64,000 bases of DNA from an uncultured Oscillospiraceae bacterium (lineage in GTDB: Bacteria; Bacillota; Clostridia; Oscillospirales; Ruminococcaceae): positions 1 through 64,000 of the forward strand of contig CABUEI010000003.1 of NCBI GenBank assembly GCA_902490585.1, given 5' to 3'. Shown in pieces: positions 18,304 through 26,741 of this stretch. The translations under genes were made by a program, and so were the position numbers. A model generated the notes under the pieces. It saw nothing but the letters and a program-made list of their open reading frames with translations, searched no databases and was not told where the DNA came from. Numbering within the stretch: position 1 is the stretch's first letter; every line of letters starts with the position of its first letter.

Positions 18304-18628
18304 TCGGCTCGACCTCCTTTGCAAGCACTTCAACATACATTCCGTGACCTTTTACATCTTCCACAGAGGTTATCTCGAAAACCGAATTATCGCACAGAAT
18401 ACGCATATCCGTGGTGATGTTTAAATCGGGAATTGTGCGAAAACGGAACAAGTCGGTAGCCGACGAGAAAACGGCACGGTTAGCCCATTTCTCACTGCCG
18501 TGCCGACCCTCGCGGTATGCCCGTACCTTTGCCACAACAACATCGTTTTCCGACTGAAAACCCTCGCTGTCGGCTACAATCTGTTTCTCCGTGATTTCAA
18601 TAAACCTGTTCATCTTGCCGAAACTCAT
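18296..18628 (-). CDS. Phage head-tail adaptor (closure) protein
   Basis: About 110 aa from the ATG at 18628, which overlaps the preceding stop as ATGA. Small beta-rich protein (FRFRTIPDLNITTDMRILCDNSVFEITSVEDV) of the SPP1 gp16/HK97 head-closure group. Position between connector and gp10-like genes supports the call. Confidence 0.8.
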   Translation of the reverse strand: MSFGKMNRFIEITEKQIVADSEGFQSENDVVVAKVRAYREGRHGSEKWANRAVFSSATDLFRFRTIPDLNITTDMRILCDNSVFEITSVEDVKGHGMYVEVLAKEVEPSG

Positions 18629-18936
18629 ACTACCCACCGCCTGTCGAGCCGCAGCAGCATATTCACCGTATCCCACACCTGTTTTCCCGCTTGAACATTG
18701 TCCCCGAAAAAGCCGCCTGTGCTGCCATCTCTGCTTTCGTAAAAGTGAGATGAAAGCATAATAACAGCTTGCTCGGTAGTCGCTGACATCGGGTTGTCGG
18801 TGTAATAGCCCTGTTCAACGTGCTGATAGCTTTCCGCATAGGAAATAGCGGCGGTGATGTAGTTTACAAGAAGTACATCGTCCGCCGAGTGTTCAAGTAT
18901 GAGGTTCTGCTTTACTTTGGTCAGTAGTTCATTCAT
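18625..18936 (-). CDS. Head-tail connector protein (gp6-like)
   Basis: About 103 aa, helical, with YITAAISYAESYQHVEQGYY and ATTEQAVIMLSSHFYESRDG, the gp6-like DNA packaging/connector signature. The ATG overlaps the major capsid stop as ATGA. It forms the ring below the portal. Confidence 0.87.
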   Translation of the reverse strand: MNELLTKVKQNLILEHSADDVLLVNYITAAISYAESYQHVEQGYYTDNPMSATTEQAVIMLSSHFYESRDGSTGGFFGDNVQAGKQVWDTVNMLLRLDRRWVV

Positions 18937-20135
18937 CACGAAGCGGAGCCTGCTTTCATCTTGAGAATCTGAACTGCTTCGGGAAGAATCAGCTTTCCGT
19001 CAACACGCTCCTTTGCTACAAAGCCCACCATACCGTTTCCTGCGTACAGTTCCTTAAGTTCCGCAAAAGAACGAGTGCCACGGTCGCCGATGTTGTAGTA
19101 GCTGAAATCACCGAATGCAATCACGGGCTTTCCTGCCGCAATTGTTGGAACATAGGGCGAGGTGTAAACCTCGTAGCCGAACAGCCTGTCGGGTTCGCCT
19201 GCCTGAAGCGAGGGTTGCCACAGATACGCGCCGTTGCCGTCCTTCAGCTTGCGGAGAACAGCAATGGTCTGGTCGTTCATGATGAACTTTGCGTTCTTGC
19301 GGTACGGGCGCTTGAGGGAGTACACAAGGTTGATGATTTCATCAGCGGTGATTGCGGTTGCGCTCGCCGCAGTAACAGCAACCTCGCCGCCGCCCTTGTC
19401 GGAGAAAAGTCCGAGGGGCTTGCCGACGCCATCGCCGTTGAGGAAAGCGTCCTCCTCCGCATTGGACAGCGCCTTGCCGAACTGCTCAATTATGTAGTTT
19501 TCAAGCCCGAAAGCGTTGTCGTAGAGCAGCTCCTCCGTTACTTTTACCGCAACGTGCAGCTTGTGTGCATCAAGGTTAATCTGCGCAAAAGTTGCGTCTC
19601 CGAAAGTGAGCGCTCCGCCCTCGTCAATCCATGCGGCAGCGGGCTTTGTCGCTGCAATGTTGATTTTATGCTCGCCGCTTGTGGTGATTGTGTGACCCAG
19701 CTTTCTGATGATATTTTCCTCGGTCAGCGCGTCAATAAGGCGGCTGTCGTACTCCTCGGGAACAAGGTAGCCGCCGTTTGCGTCAATGCCCTCGGAAAGA
19801 ACATTTGAAATCTGACGGAAATTTGTGCGGAGAGCGTTCAGCATTGCCGCCTTGTATTCATCACTCGCTCTGCCTGTCTTGGGCTTGTCAGCGCCGTTCA
19901 TCGGCTTTCCGGTGAGAGGAGAAGATGTGGGCTTGGAAAGCTGTGCATCCATTGCTTCCATCTGCTCCATACGCTCGATTTCCGCGCCGTAGTCCTTGAT
20001 TTTCTGCTCCATCTCTGCGTATGAAGCCGCGTCCTCTGCGGACAGAAGTCCGTCCTTATCGCGCTTGGTTTCAACGAAAGCCTTTGCTGCTTCCCATGCC
20101 TTGTTGCGCTTTTCGCGCAGTTCCATAATAGTCAT
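18936..20135 (-). CDS. Major capsid protein, HK97 fold
   Basis: About 399 aa from the ATG at 20135 (GGAGGTAAC site). The N-terminal 110 residues form a charged helical delta (scaffold) domain. The HK97 body starts near NGGYLVPEEYDSRLIDAL, includes AEEDAFLNGDGVGKPLG and ends with a P-domain (FGDFSYYNIGDRG). The delta domain should be removed by the adjacent ClpP-type protease. It builds the icosahedral shell. Confidence 0.95.
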   Translation of the reverse strand: MTIMELREKRNKAWEAAKAFVETKRDKDGLLSAEDAASYAEMEQKIKDYGAEIERMEQMEAMDAQLSKPTSSPLTGKPMNGADKPKTGRASDEYKAAMLNALRTNFRQISNVLSEGIDANGGYLVPEEYDSRLIDALTEENIIRKLGHTITTSGEHKINIAATKPAAAWIDEGGALTFGDATFAQINLDAHKLHVAVKVTEELLYDNAFGLENYIIEQFGKALSNAEEDAFLNGDGVGKPLGLFSDKGGGEVAVTAASATAITADEIINLVYSLKRPYRKNAKFIMNDQTIAVLRKLKDGNGAYLWQPSLQAGEPDRLFGYEVYTSPYVPTIAAGKPVIAFGDFSYYNIGDRGTRSFAELKELYAGNGMVGFVAKERVDGKLILPEAVQILKMKAGSAS

Positions 20136-20140
20136 TAGCG

Positions 20141-20854
20141 TTACCTCCAATTCTTGATTAAATCAAGCCGAGAAATCAAATCCTCGGCTTTAGTTTTTAC
20201 TGTGTTTTTAATAGGAATTTTGCATTTCTCCGCAATTCTGCCCATAAGGGAATTAACCACCTGCGCTTCGGAATACATCAGAGCGTTAGCGGGCTGTTCC
20301 TCCATAGGCTCATCACGGTGCAGAATATCGTCCGCAAAGCCGAGTTCGACCGCCTTGTTTGCGTTCATCCAGGTTTCCGCGTCCATGAGGTGCGAGATTT
20401 TTGCGCGGCTCATGCCCGTCTTGATTTCGTAAGCGTTCATAATGCTTTCTTTGACCTCGGACAGCATTTCGATTGCTTTCTGCATTTCGGCGGTATCGCC
20501 CATCGCCACGGTCATAGGGTTGTGTATCATCAGCATAGAAACTGGGGACATCAGCACTTTGTTTCCCGCCATAGCGATAACGCTTGCGGCACTCGCGGCG
20601 ATACCATCGATTTTCACCGTGACGTTGCCCTTGTAGTCCATCAGCATATTGTAAATCTGCGCCGCCGCAACGCAGTCACCGCCGGGCGAGTTAATCCAGA
20701 CGGTAATGTCACCGCTGCCGGACATCAGTTCGTCTTTGAAAATCTGCGGTGTGACATCATCGTCAAACCAGCTTTCATCTGCGATAGTGCCGTTGAGGAA
20801 CAGCGTTCTCTCCGTTGTTTCCGCTTGGTTCTTCCATTTCCAGAACTTCTTCAT
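20141..20854 (-). CDS. Head maturation protease (ClpP/S14-like)
   Basis: About 237 aa from the ATG at 20854, which has AAGGAGGATAA upstream; a longer frame exists but lacks a site. ClpP-fold marks are INSPGGD, the nucleophile Ser in IAASAAS, the His in MLMIHNP and a later Asp. It cleaves the capsid delta domain. It overlaps the portal gene end by 80 bp and lies 5 bp before the capsid start. Confidence 0.94.
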   Translation of the reverse strand: MKKFWKWKNQAETTERTLFLNGTIADESWFDDDVTPQIFKDELMSGSGDITVWINSPGGDCVAAAQIYNMLMDYKGNVTVKIDGIAASAASVIAMAGNKVLMSPVSMLMIHNPMTVAMGDTAEMQKAIEMLSEVKESIMNAYEIKTGMSRAKISHLMDAETWMNANKAVELGFADDILHRDEPMEEQPANALMYSEAQVVNSLMGRIAEKCKIPIKNTVKTKAEDLISRLDLIKNWR

Positions 20855-22106
20855 CGGAATTATCCTCCTTTCCACTTGCCGCCGCAAAGATACCTGCGTC
20901 AGCCAGTTTTGTCATATTGCCGTTTATAAGGTACAAATCCCCGCCGTCCTCGGCAGGGATACGGTCGAGGTTTTCAAGCTCCCGAATGTCATTAGCGGAC
21001 ATCCAGCCGTTCTGCCTTGCGGTAGCGTACCCACTCATTCGGCTTGCATAGTCGCCCCGCAACAGACCGTCAACATTGAACTTGATGAAATACTCCTGCT
21101 TTTCGCTTGGGGTAAGGAGCGAACGCACCATACTCTGTTCCCACCGCACAAGCCAGGGTTCGAGGGTGTATTTCACGAACTCAAGCGACTGCTGCTCAAT
21201 ATTAGAAAAGCTCGACTTTTCAAGGTCGCCGACCATGTGCGGTGGCACTCTGAAAATTCGAGCTATCTCATTTAGCTGAAACTTTCGTGTTTCGAGGAAC
21301 TGAGCCTGTTCGGGTGAAATGCTGATGGGAGTGTATTTCATGCCCTCTTCAAGCACAGCGACCTTGTTTGCGTTTTGCGAACCTCCGAACGTGGCATTCC
21401 AGCTTTCGCGGACTTTGTCGGGGTTCTTCAGCGTTCCGGGGTGTTCAAGAACACCGCTCGGCGCAGCGCCGTTCGCAAAGAATTTCGCTCCGTATTCCTC
21501 GGTGGCAATCGCAAGCCCGATAGCGTTCTTCGCCATAGCTATGGGGGAATAACCAACAAGCCCGTCAAACCCAAGACCGGGGATATGCAACACATCGTAT
21601 GGGGAAAGAATAACCTCGTACTCCTTATTACGGATAGCCTCGTCAGAACCGCGATAGTATTTGTAGTACAACCGCCCGTTCTCGTCACGGTCAACCGACA
21701 TTCGGTTCGGCATAAGCGGGTAGAGAGCCACCACCTCACCCTTTCCGTTACGGATAACCTGTGCATAAGCGTTGCCCCACAGGAGCAGGTGCGTCATAAG
21801 CGTTTCACGAAACACGAACGAGGTCATTTCGGGGTTTGGTTCATCGTGCAACAGGAAATACAGAGGTTTGTCGATAGCCTTTTCTTTCCCTCCGTCAGAG
21901 CGGTACTTATACAAGTGCAGCGGTAAACCCGCCACCGCTTCCGACAGCACACGCACACAGGAATACACCGCAGTCATTTGCATTGCTGAACGCTCCGTGA
22001 CGTTCTTTCCCGCGGTAGAGCTGCCCGTAAAGAAACGGTAGGAATTGCCTGCTGTGCTGTTTTTAGGCTTATCCCTTGAATGGAACAAGCTGCTGAAAAT
22101 CTTCAT
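20775..22106 (-). CDS. Portal protein (HK97 family)
   Basis: About 443 aa from the ATG at 22106, preceded by TAGGAGGTAAC; the longer frame would translate through a terminator. Portal family hallmarks are CVRVLSEAVAGLPLHLYKY, LLLWGNAYAQVIRN and FRVPPHMVGDLE. It is the dodecameric vertex for DNA packaging. A terminator (22131-22157) lies directly upstream because a moron gene has been inserted before it. Confidence 0.95.
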   Translation of the reverse strand: MKIFSSLFHSRDKPKNSTAGNSYRFFTGSSTAGKNVTERSAMQMTAVYSCVRVLSEAVAGLPLHLYKYRSDGGKEKAIDKPLYFLLHDEPNPEMTSFVFRETLMTHLLLWGNAYAQVIRNGKGEVVALYPLMPNRMSVDRDENGRLYYKYYRGSDEAIRNKEYEVILSPYDVLHIPGLGFDGLVGYSPIAMAKNAIGLAIATEEYGAKFFANGAAPSGVLEHPGTLKNPDKVRESWNATFGGSQNANKVAVLEEGMKYTPISISPEQAQFLETRKFQLNEIARIFRVPPHMVGDLEKSSFSNIEQQSLEFVKYTLEPWLVRWEQSMVRSLLTPSEKQEYFIKFNVDGLLRGDYASRMSGYATARQNGWMSANDIRELENLDRIPAEDGGDLYLINGNMTKLADAGIFAAASGKEDNSDEEVLEMEEPSGNNGENAVPQRHYRR

Positions 22107-22130
22107 ATTGTTACCTCCTAAAGGGCATAA

Positions 22131-22157
22131 GAAAAGCACCTGCAAAGATGCAGGTGC
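22131..22157 (-). terminator. Terminator between the HEAT-repeat moron and the portal gene
   Basis: A 9-bp perfect stem (22136-22144 with 22149-22157) is followed by CTTTTCTTATGCCC on the minus strand. It sits between the moron stop and the portal ribosome site. Confidence 0.8.
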
Positions 22158-22164
22158 CAAAAAC

Positions 22165-22593
22165 TTATTTTTTCTTTGGTAAATTGGGGATGACATTTCT
22201 TAACCAATTATCGAGTTTTGATCCCATATTACCATCGTAAATATCAAATGCTTCGGGATATAATTTCTGGAACATAATTTTGAAATCTTCAATTGTAAAG
22301 TTTTCATCAAGTTTGTCACGAACCACACACAATTTATGATTTATTTCCTTTACTAAATTTCCCTTTGGTTTTTTCCCTAAATAAATGGGTTTCCCATCAT
22401 AAACGACTTTTAATTCTTGTGCAGCACGAAAAGCTGCTTCTTTAACTTTAAATACGGGATCATGAATTGCAAGTCTCGCCAAAATGTCTTTGGCTACCTG
22501 TGAATCATTACCTTTCAAATAATTAACAGCCTGTAATCTATCTCGCCAATTACATTTGTTGCGCGCCATGCGCTTAATTTCTTCAATTTCCAT
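22165..22593 (-). CDS. HEAT-repeat-like moron protein
   Basis: 142 aa. The N-terminal part (CNWRDRLQAVNYLKGNDSQVAKDILARLAIHDPVFKVKEAAFRAAQEL) has the alternating helices of HEAT/PBS lyase repeats. The rest, including VKEINHKLCVVRDKL and a Trp-containing tail, is not recognised. It sits between the terminase and portal genes, with its own promoter (22620-22648) and terminator (22131-22157), so it should be expressed from the prophage independently of the lytic programme. Superinfection exclusion or another lysogenic benefit is possible but unproven. Confidence 0.75.
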   Translation of the reverse strand: MEIEEIKRMARNKCNWRDRLQAVNYLKGNDSQVAKDILARLAIHDPVFKVKEAAFRAAQELKVVYDGKPIYLGKKPKGNLVKEINHKLCVVRDKLDENFTIEDFKIMFQKLYPEAFDIYDGNMGSKLDNWLRNVIPNLPKKK

Positions 22594-22619
22594 TATTATA
22601 CACCCCTTTCGTATTACAT

Positions 22620-22648
22620 ATTATATCACATCTATTTACAAATTGCAA
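22620..22648 (-). promoter_or_regulatory. Promoter of the HEAT-repeat moron
   Basis: TTGCAA, 17 bp, TATAAT on the minus strand, about 27 bp before the ATG with GAAAGGGG between. This is a complete stand-alone unit between terminase and portal. Confidence 0.82.
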
Positions 22649-22661
22649 GAGCATTTATGCT

Positions 22662-24263
22662 TTATATAAACAAAATCCCTCTTTCATCATAAACACTCGC
22701 CCCACCGTCATTCCCGCATCTAATAGCGCGGTCAAGCGCCATAATTGTAGCGACCGCTCCGTCTATCTTCTCGGTGGACTTCTCCTTATCTGCTTTGATG
22801 TTGCCAGCGGGGTCTGTGCGAATGAAAATGTTATCCATGTTCCACCGCAGAACCGGGTGACCGCCGTGGGCTATCTTCTGTTCAAACACCAGTTTCATCA
22901 GTTCCTTTGTAGGCGAGGACATATCCTTGAAACCCTGTCCGAAGGGAACTACGGTAAAGCCCATGCCCTCAAGATTTTGCACCATCTGCACAGCACCCCA
23001 GCGGTCGAACGCAATCTCACGGATATTAAAGCGCTCGCCGAGCCGTTCGATGAATTTCTCAATAAAGCCGTAGTGAACCACATTTCCCTCGGTGGTCTGC
23101 AAGTAACCTTGTCGTTCCCACACATCGTAGGGAACGTGGTCGCGGTTTACACGCAAGGTCAGATTATCTTCTGGAATCCAGAAGTACGGCAGGATGATGT
23201 ATTTATCTTCCTCGTCCAAGGGTGGGAACACAAGCACGAACGCAGTTATATCCGTAGTGCTTGAAAGGTCAAGACCGCCGTAGCAGACGCGCCCCTCAAG
23301 TTCGTCCTCGTCAACGGCGAACGCGCATTTATCCCATTTCTCCATCGGCATCCACCGAACCGCTTGTTTTACCCATTGGTTCAGACGGAGTTGTCGGAAA
23401 GCGTTCTCCTCGCCGGGGTTCTGCTTTGCAGATTCGCAAGCGTCACGAACTTTGTCAATGCCGACTGTGATGTCAAGAGAGGGGTTCGCCTTTCGCCACA
23501 CTTTCGGGTCTGTCCAGTCGTCATTCTCGTCAGCGCCGTAAATCACGGGATAAAAAGTAGGGTCGATTTTCCGACCCTCAAGAATATCCTTTGCCTTTTG
23601 GTGCGTTTCGTAGCAAATGCTGTGGGTGTCCGTCCCGGCGGTGGTTATGAGAAAATACAGCGGCTGCATTCGCGCGTCACCGGAGCCTTTTGTCATAACA
23701 TCAAACAACTTTCGGTTCGGTTGGGTGTGCAGTTCGTCAAAGACAACCCCGTGAATATTGAAACCGTGCTTTGAATAAGCCTCGGCAGACAAAACTTGAT
23801 AGAACGAGTTCGTGGGCGTGTATATAAGCCGTTTCTGCGATGCGAGTATCTTAACACGCTTTGAAAGCGCGGGACACATTCTCACCATATCCGCAGCCAC
23901 ATCAAACACGATTGCCGCCTGCTGACGGTCGGCAGCGCACCCGTAAACCTCCGCGCGTTCCTCACCGTCGCCGCAAGTGAGAAGCAGCGCGACAGCGGCG
24001 GCGAGTTCGGATTTGCCTTGCTTTTTCGGTATTTCAATGTATGCCGTGTTGAACTGGCGGTAGCCATTCGGTTTCAGCGTTCCGAACAGGTCGCGGATAA
24101 TCTGCTCCTGCCAGTCTATGAGCTCGAACGGCTTTCCCGCCCATGTGCCTTTGGTGTGGCACAGGCTCTCGATAAAAGCTACGGCATAGTCCGCGGCGGC
24201 TTTATCGTAAACCGAATCTTTCAGCTTGAACCGTGTCGGCTTGTACTTTTTCAGCTTTCGCAC
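22662..24263 (-). CDS. Terminase large subunit
   Basis: About 533 aa. The ATPase domain has Walker A PKKQGKSELAAA and Walker B VVFDELH. The nuclease domain has acidic residues in YGGLDLSSTTD and ending EKIDGAVATIMALDRA. It packages DNA through the portal. The longest open frame starts at 24332, but that N-terminus translates a terminator hairpin. A perfect GGAGGTGATACG lies just before a GTG at 24263 (VRKLKKYKPTRF), which I take as the true start. Confidence 0.93.
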   Translation of the reverse strand: MRKLKKYKPTRFKLKDSVYDKAAADYAVAFIESLCHTKGTWAGKPFELIDWQEQIIRDLFGTLKPNGYRQFNTAYIEIPKKQGKSELAAAVALLLTCGDGEERAEVYGCAADRQQAAIVFDVAADMVRMCPALSKRVKILASQKRLIYTPTNSFYQVLSAEAYSKHGFNIHGVVFDELHTQPNRKLFDVMTKGSGDARMQPLYFLITTAGTDTHSICYETHQKAKDILEGRKIDPTFYPVIYGADENDDWTDPKVWRKANPSLDITVGIDKVRDACESAKQNPGEENAFRQLRLNQWVKQAVRWMPMEKWDKCAFAVDEDELEGRVCYGGLDLSSTTDITAFVLVFPPLDEEDKYIILPYFWIPEDNLTLRVNRDHVPYDVWERQGYLQTTEGNVVHYGFIEKFIERLGERFNIREIAFDRWGAVQMVQNLEGMGFTVVPFGQGFKDMSSPTKELMKLVFEQKIAHGGHPVLRWNMDNIFIRTDPAGNIKADKEKSTEKIDGAVATIMALDRAIRCGNDGGASVYDERGILFI

Positions 24264-24301
24264 CGTATCACCTCCCATGGCAGAAGCTGCCCCCAGAACG
24301 A

Positions 24302-24321
24302 GAAAAACCGCCTTTCGGCGG
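24302..24321 (-). terminator. Terminator upstream of the terminase large subunit
   Basis: Stem CCGCC-GAAA-GGCGG followed by TTTTTC on the minus strand, just past the stop at 24337. It ends the small accessory transcript. Confidence 0.72.
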
Positions 24322-24336
24322 CTTTCGCTCATGTTT

Positions 24337-24576
24337 TTAGTTGAACTGGTAAATCAGAATCGCAAGCGCTTTCTCGGCTTCGGGTGTCTGCGGCTCGATA
24401 TCCTCGCCCCGGTCGTAGTTGTAAACTACCTTGCCGTCCTGCTTTAGCATTAGCTTGGAGATTCTGCCGTTGTCGATTCCGAACTGGCTCTCTTCCTCGT
24501 AATGCTTTACCCAGTAGGAAATCGAAACCATTCTGCCGTTCTCGTCCTTAATTCCAATCGCGCCCTGTGTCCACAT
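24337..24576 (-). CDS. Small conserved phage protein, unknown
   Basis: 79 aa from the ATG at 24576, which has ACGGAGGAC upstream (MWTQGAIGIKDENGRM...). Compact alpha/beta sequence, no catalytic motif; I do not recognise a function. It has its own repeated-type promoter (24620-24648) and is followed by a terminator, so it forms a single-gene unit just before terminase. Confidence 0.7.
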   Translation of the reverse strand: MWTQGAIGIKDENGRMVSISYWVKHYEEESQFGIDNGRISKLMLKQDGKVVYNYDRGEDIEPQTPEAEKALAILIYQFN

Positions 24577-24619
24577 ATTCTTGTCCTCCGTTTGTTGTGT
24601 ATTTCCTTTCGGTACACAC

Positions 24620-24648
24620 ATATTAACTCTAAAGCCGCATTATAGCAA
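24620..24648 (-). promoter_or_regulatory. Repeated-type promoter before the 24.3 kb gene
   Basis: TTGCTA, 17 bp, TAATAT, with the spacer ending CTTTAGAGT. This is the same layout as 2964-2992, 26436-26464 and 27465-27493. Confidence 0.65.
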
Positions 24649-24678
24649 GCGGTATTTGAAGAATATACTACACAAACA

Positions 24679-24894
24679 TCAGCGGTCGGAATTGTGTATA
24701 TTTGAGCCGTGGATAATACCGAGGATTTTCTCCTGTTCAGCGGCTGAAACACCAATGCTTTCTAAGGCCTCCCGTGTGCCACAGTCGGGGCAGATATGCG
24801 TGTTGGGGAACTTTCTCGAGAGAGCGGGAAAGCCGCCGTACTGCGCCCCACAGAGCGGACATGTGCGAACCGTTGCTTCGTTATCTGATTTCAT
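24679..24894 (-). CDS. Small zinc-ribbon protein
   Basis: 71 aa from the ATG at 24894 (AGTAGGAGGGG site), starting MKSDNEATVRTCPLCG. Two CxxC pairs (CPLCG, CPDCG) form a likely zinc ribbon. It overlaps the stop of the GGCT-like gene by 14 bp. The role is unknown; it may be an accessory of the amidoligase-GGCT pair. Confidence 0.65.
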   Translation of the reverse strand: MKSDNEATVRTCPLCGAQYGGFPALSRKFPNTHICPDCGTREALESIGVSAAEQEKILGIIHGSNIHNSDR

Positions 24895-25348
24895 AATAAC
24901 CCCTCCTACTGTTCTCCAATGCGGCGAGAAGAACACTCTCGTCAAAGTCGAAATTTCTGTACCCGTCAAGGCAAGTTCGTACATAAGAGCCGCTTGGCAA
25001 TCCCAGCGATCGCTCCTCGTGCATAATGTACACGAAAGCCGTTCTGACCACCGTTGTTCCCGAGAAATACTTCACGGGCAAGTCGAGTTCAGCCTTGTAG
25101 TAGAATGTCGGAAAACCCTCGTAGCGGTCAAGGTTGAGTTCATCACTCGGTTCAACTGCCCAGACCGCAACAGGAACTTCCGCTCCAACCTTGGGTTCAA
25201 TCGTGAGGTATGCACCAGTCTTGCTACCCTTGAAAAGCAGTTCGTAGTCTTTGATAATTGCTGTGCCTATCGCTTTCGCTGTCGGACACCGCCACTTCAT
25301 TTGCCGAACATTCAAGTTACTGCCGTAGGCTAAATAGTATCGTTTCAT
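24881..25348 (-). CDS. Gamma-glutamylcyclotransferase-like (AIG2/GGCT) protein
   Basis: About 155 aa from the ATG at 25348 with AAAGGAAAAC upstream. The substrate loop YLAYGSNLN at the start and the acid in LDRYEGFP define the GGCT fold. GGCT enzymes release 5-oxoproline from gamma-glutamyl amides. It follows an amidoligase gene; this pairing has been noted by comparative genomics in phages as a possible make-and-remove system for gamma-glutamyl or isopeptide tags. The substrate here is unknown. Confidence 0.87.
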   Translation of the reverse strand: MKRYYLAYGSNLNVRQMKWRCPTAKAIGTAIIKDYELLFKGSKTGAYLTIEPKVGAEVPVAVWAVEPSDELNLDRYEGFPTFYYKAELDLPVKYFSGTTVVRTAFVYIMHEERSLGLPSGSYVRTCLDGYRNFDFDESVLLAALENSRRGYYEIR

Positions 25349-25400
25349 AGTGTTTTCCTTTCCGAAAGGTTCAGTTTCAGAAATCACCTTCCTACCACCA

Positions 25401-25418
25401 AAAGCCCCCGTGTGGGGG
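25401..25418 (-). terminator. Possible terminator after the amidoligase
   Basis: CCCCC-ACAC-GGGGG followed by CTTTTGG on the minus strand, between the amidoligase stop and the GGCT start. The T-run is short, so termination may be partial. Confidence 0.45.
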
Positions 25419-25446
25419 AAGTTGGGGGCAGGAAGCTAACTCCTGC

Positions 25447-26394
25447 TTACTGCGGTCTGCCGTTGCGGAATGCCGTGTCGCCGTCAAGCCGCTTGGTGTA
25501 AAGTTCCCGCGCGGTCTTGAACTCATCGCCGATGAACCCTAACCGTAAAAGCCAAGTCCGCATTGCGTATTTGGGGTTTTCGGTCTGCTGTGGATTTGAG
25601 CTTGCGGTCTTGACCTGCTTTGCAAGCTGGCTGAGCGCCAAGCAAAGCTGAATGTAGCTTTTCAGCTGTCCTGCGTGAAGTCCGTTCTGCTTGCCGTTTG
25701 CAGGCGCGTCAAATTGGAAAAGTCTGAATTCAATCGTGCCTTTGGTAAAGGTAGCGTGGAGGTTAAGCATATGGTAGCGGCTGTCGTTGTAATGCTGATC
25801 GCGACCGTAGTTTGCGTGTTGGCTGCCGTACCAAGTGTCCGCAAGCGCCACCATGGTTTTCGGCTTTTTGCGGTTGAGTTCCACTAAGAAATCCTTGCTC
25901 ACCGTTCGGCAGTAGCGGCTCATGCGGTTTCGGTCGAGGTTCAGCGCGCTTGCGAGAAGGCTCTCATGGCTTGCCATAATGTTTGCGAGGTTTCGCAGGC
26001 TCTGCGGTGTGTGCCCCTTGGCTCCGATGTGAATGTGAACTCCGCAGCCCCTTGTCGCGTCGCTCTTTGCGCCCGCCTTGCGAAGTCTGAGGATAAGCTC
26101 CTGCAAGGTTTCAATGTCCTTGTAGGTGAGGATTGGGGTAACCATTTCGCATTTCTCGCTGTCGGGTCCCGAAATGCTGACGTCCTTCTGGAATTTCCAC
26201 TCGCGACCCTCTCTGTCCCATGCGGAGTAGGTGCAGTATCCGTTGCGGCCTGCGGTGTTCTCGTGGCGGTGTGTTCCGAAGAAGTCTGCGGCAATCTGTG
26301 CGGCTCTCGCTCTTGTTATGCTGTTCATCTCAACCTCGACCCCTATGGTCTGGCTCATCATTTCTTCAATCTGCTTTGCGGTTTTTGCGTTCAT
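25447..26394 (-). CDS. Amidoligase family protein (COOH-NH2 ligase)
   Basis: About 315 aa from the ATG at 26394 (ACGGAGGAC site). Glutamine-synthetase-like amidoligase marks are TIGVEVEMN near the start, CEMVTPILTYKD, GCGVHIHIGAKG (metal-binding His pair) and later TIEFRLFQF. Such enzymes join a carboxylate to an amine at the cost of ATP. The C-terminal 45 residues (LLRLGFIG...AFRNG) recur in the gene at 26725, so they are a separate module. It has its own repeated-type promoter. Confidence 0.88.
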   Translation of the reverse strand: MNAKTAKQIEEMMSQTIGVEVEMNSITRARAAQIAADFFGTHRHENTAGRNGYCTYSAWDREGREWKFQKDVSISGPDSEKCEMVTPILTYKDIETLQELILRLRKAGAKSDATRGCGVHIHIGAKGHTPQSLRNLANIMASHESLLASALNLDRNRMSRYCRTVSKDFLVELNRKKPKTMVALADTWYGSQHANYGRDQHYNDSRYHMLNLHATFTKGTIEFRLFQFDAPANGKQNGLHAGQLKSYIQLCLALSQLAKQVKTASSNPQQTENPKYAMRTWLLRLGFIGDEFKTARELYTKRLDGDTAFRNGRPQ

Positions 26395-26435
26395 TGTGTT
26401 GTCCTCCGTGTGTTTGTTTTCCTTTCGGTACACAC

Positions 26436-26464
26436 ATATTAACTCTAAATCGAGTATATATCAA
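26436..26464 (-). promoter_or_regulatory. Repeated-type promoter before the amidoligase
   Basis: TTGATA, 17 bp, TAATAT with spacer end TTTAGAGT. The leader beyond it (TGTGTACCGAAAGG) matches the leader at 24.6 kb. Confidence 0.68.
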
Positions 26465-26516
26465 GCGGTTTCACCACAATATATTGAATGAAATACACAC
26501 GCTGAAATTGTGTATA

Positions 26517-26741
26517 TCAGCCACAGATTTTCCGCACCAAATCAACGCCGAGAATGACATTCAAGCCGCTGCCGTTATCCCACCGAACGAGCAGATTTCC
26601 CGCGTCATCGACACCTTGAACCGTACCGCAAGTGCCAATCGGCGGCGCTTGAAAATCGTCCATTGAAACCAATTCCACACGACAGCCGACAGGGTATGTT
26701 CTGCGGTACCGCTCAACCGTTTCTTTACTCGGAAACTTCAT
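26517..26741 (-). CDS. DUF4314-type small protein
   Basis: 74 aa from the ATG at 26741 (ACGGAGGTG site). The body VGCRVELVSMDDFQAPPIGTxGxV...LLVRWDNGS is the DUF4314 signature, a small SH3-like barrel. Common near amidoligase-type genes in clostridial phages; function unknown. It overlaps the end of the upstream gene by 17 bp. Confidence 0.8.
   Translation of the reverse strand: MKFPSKETVERYRRTYPVGCRVELVSMDDFQAPPIGTCGTVQGVDDAGNLLVRWDNGSGLNVILGVDLVRKICG

Noticed and set aside
24264..24332. Longer N-terminus for the large terminase
   Set aside because: It would translate a terminator hairpin and has no ribosome site, while a perfect site precedes the GTG at 24263.
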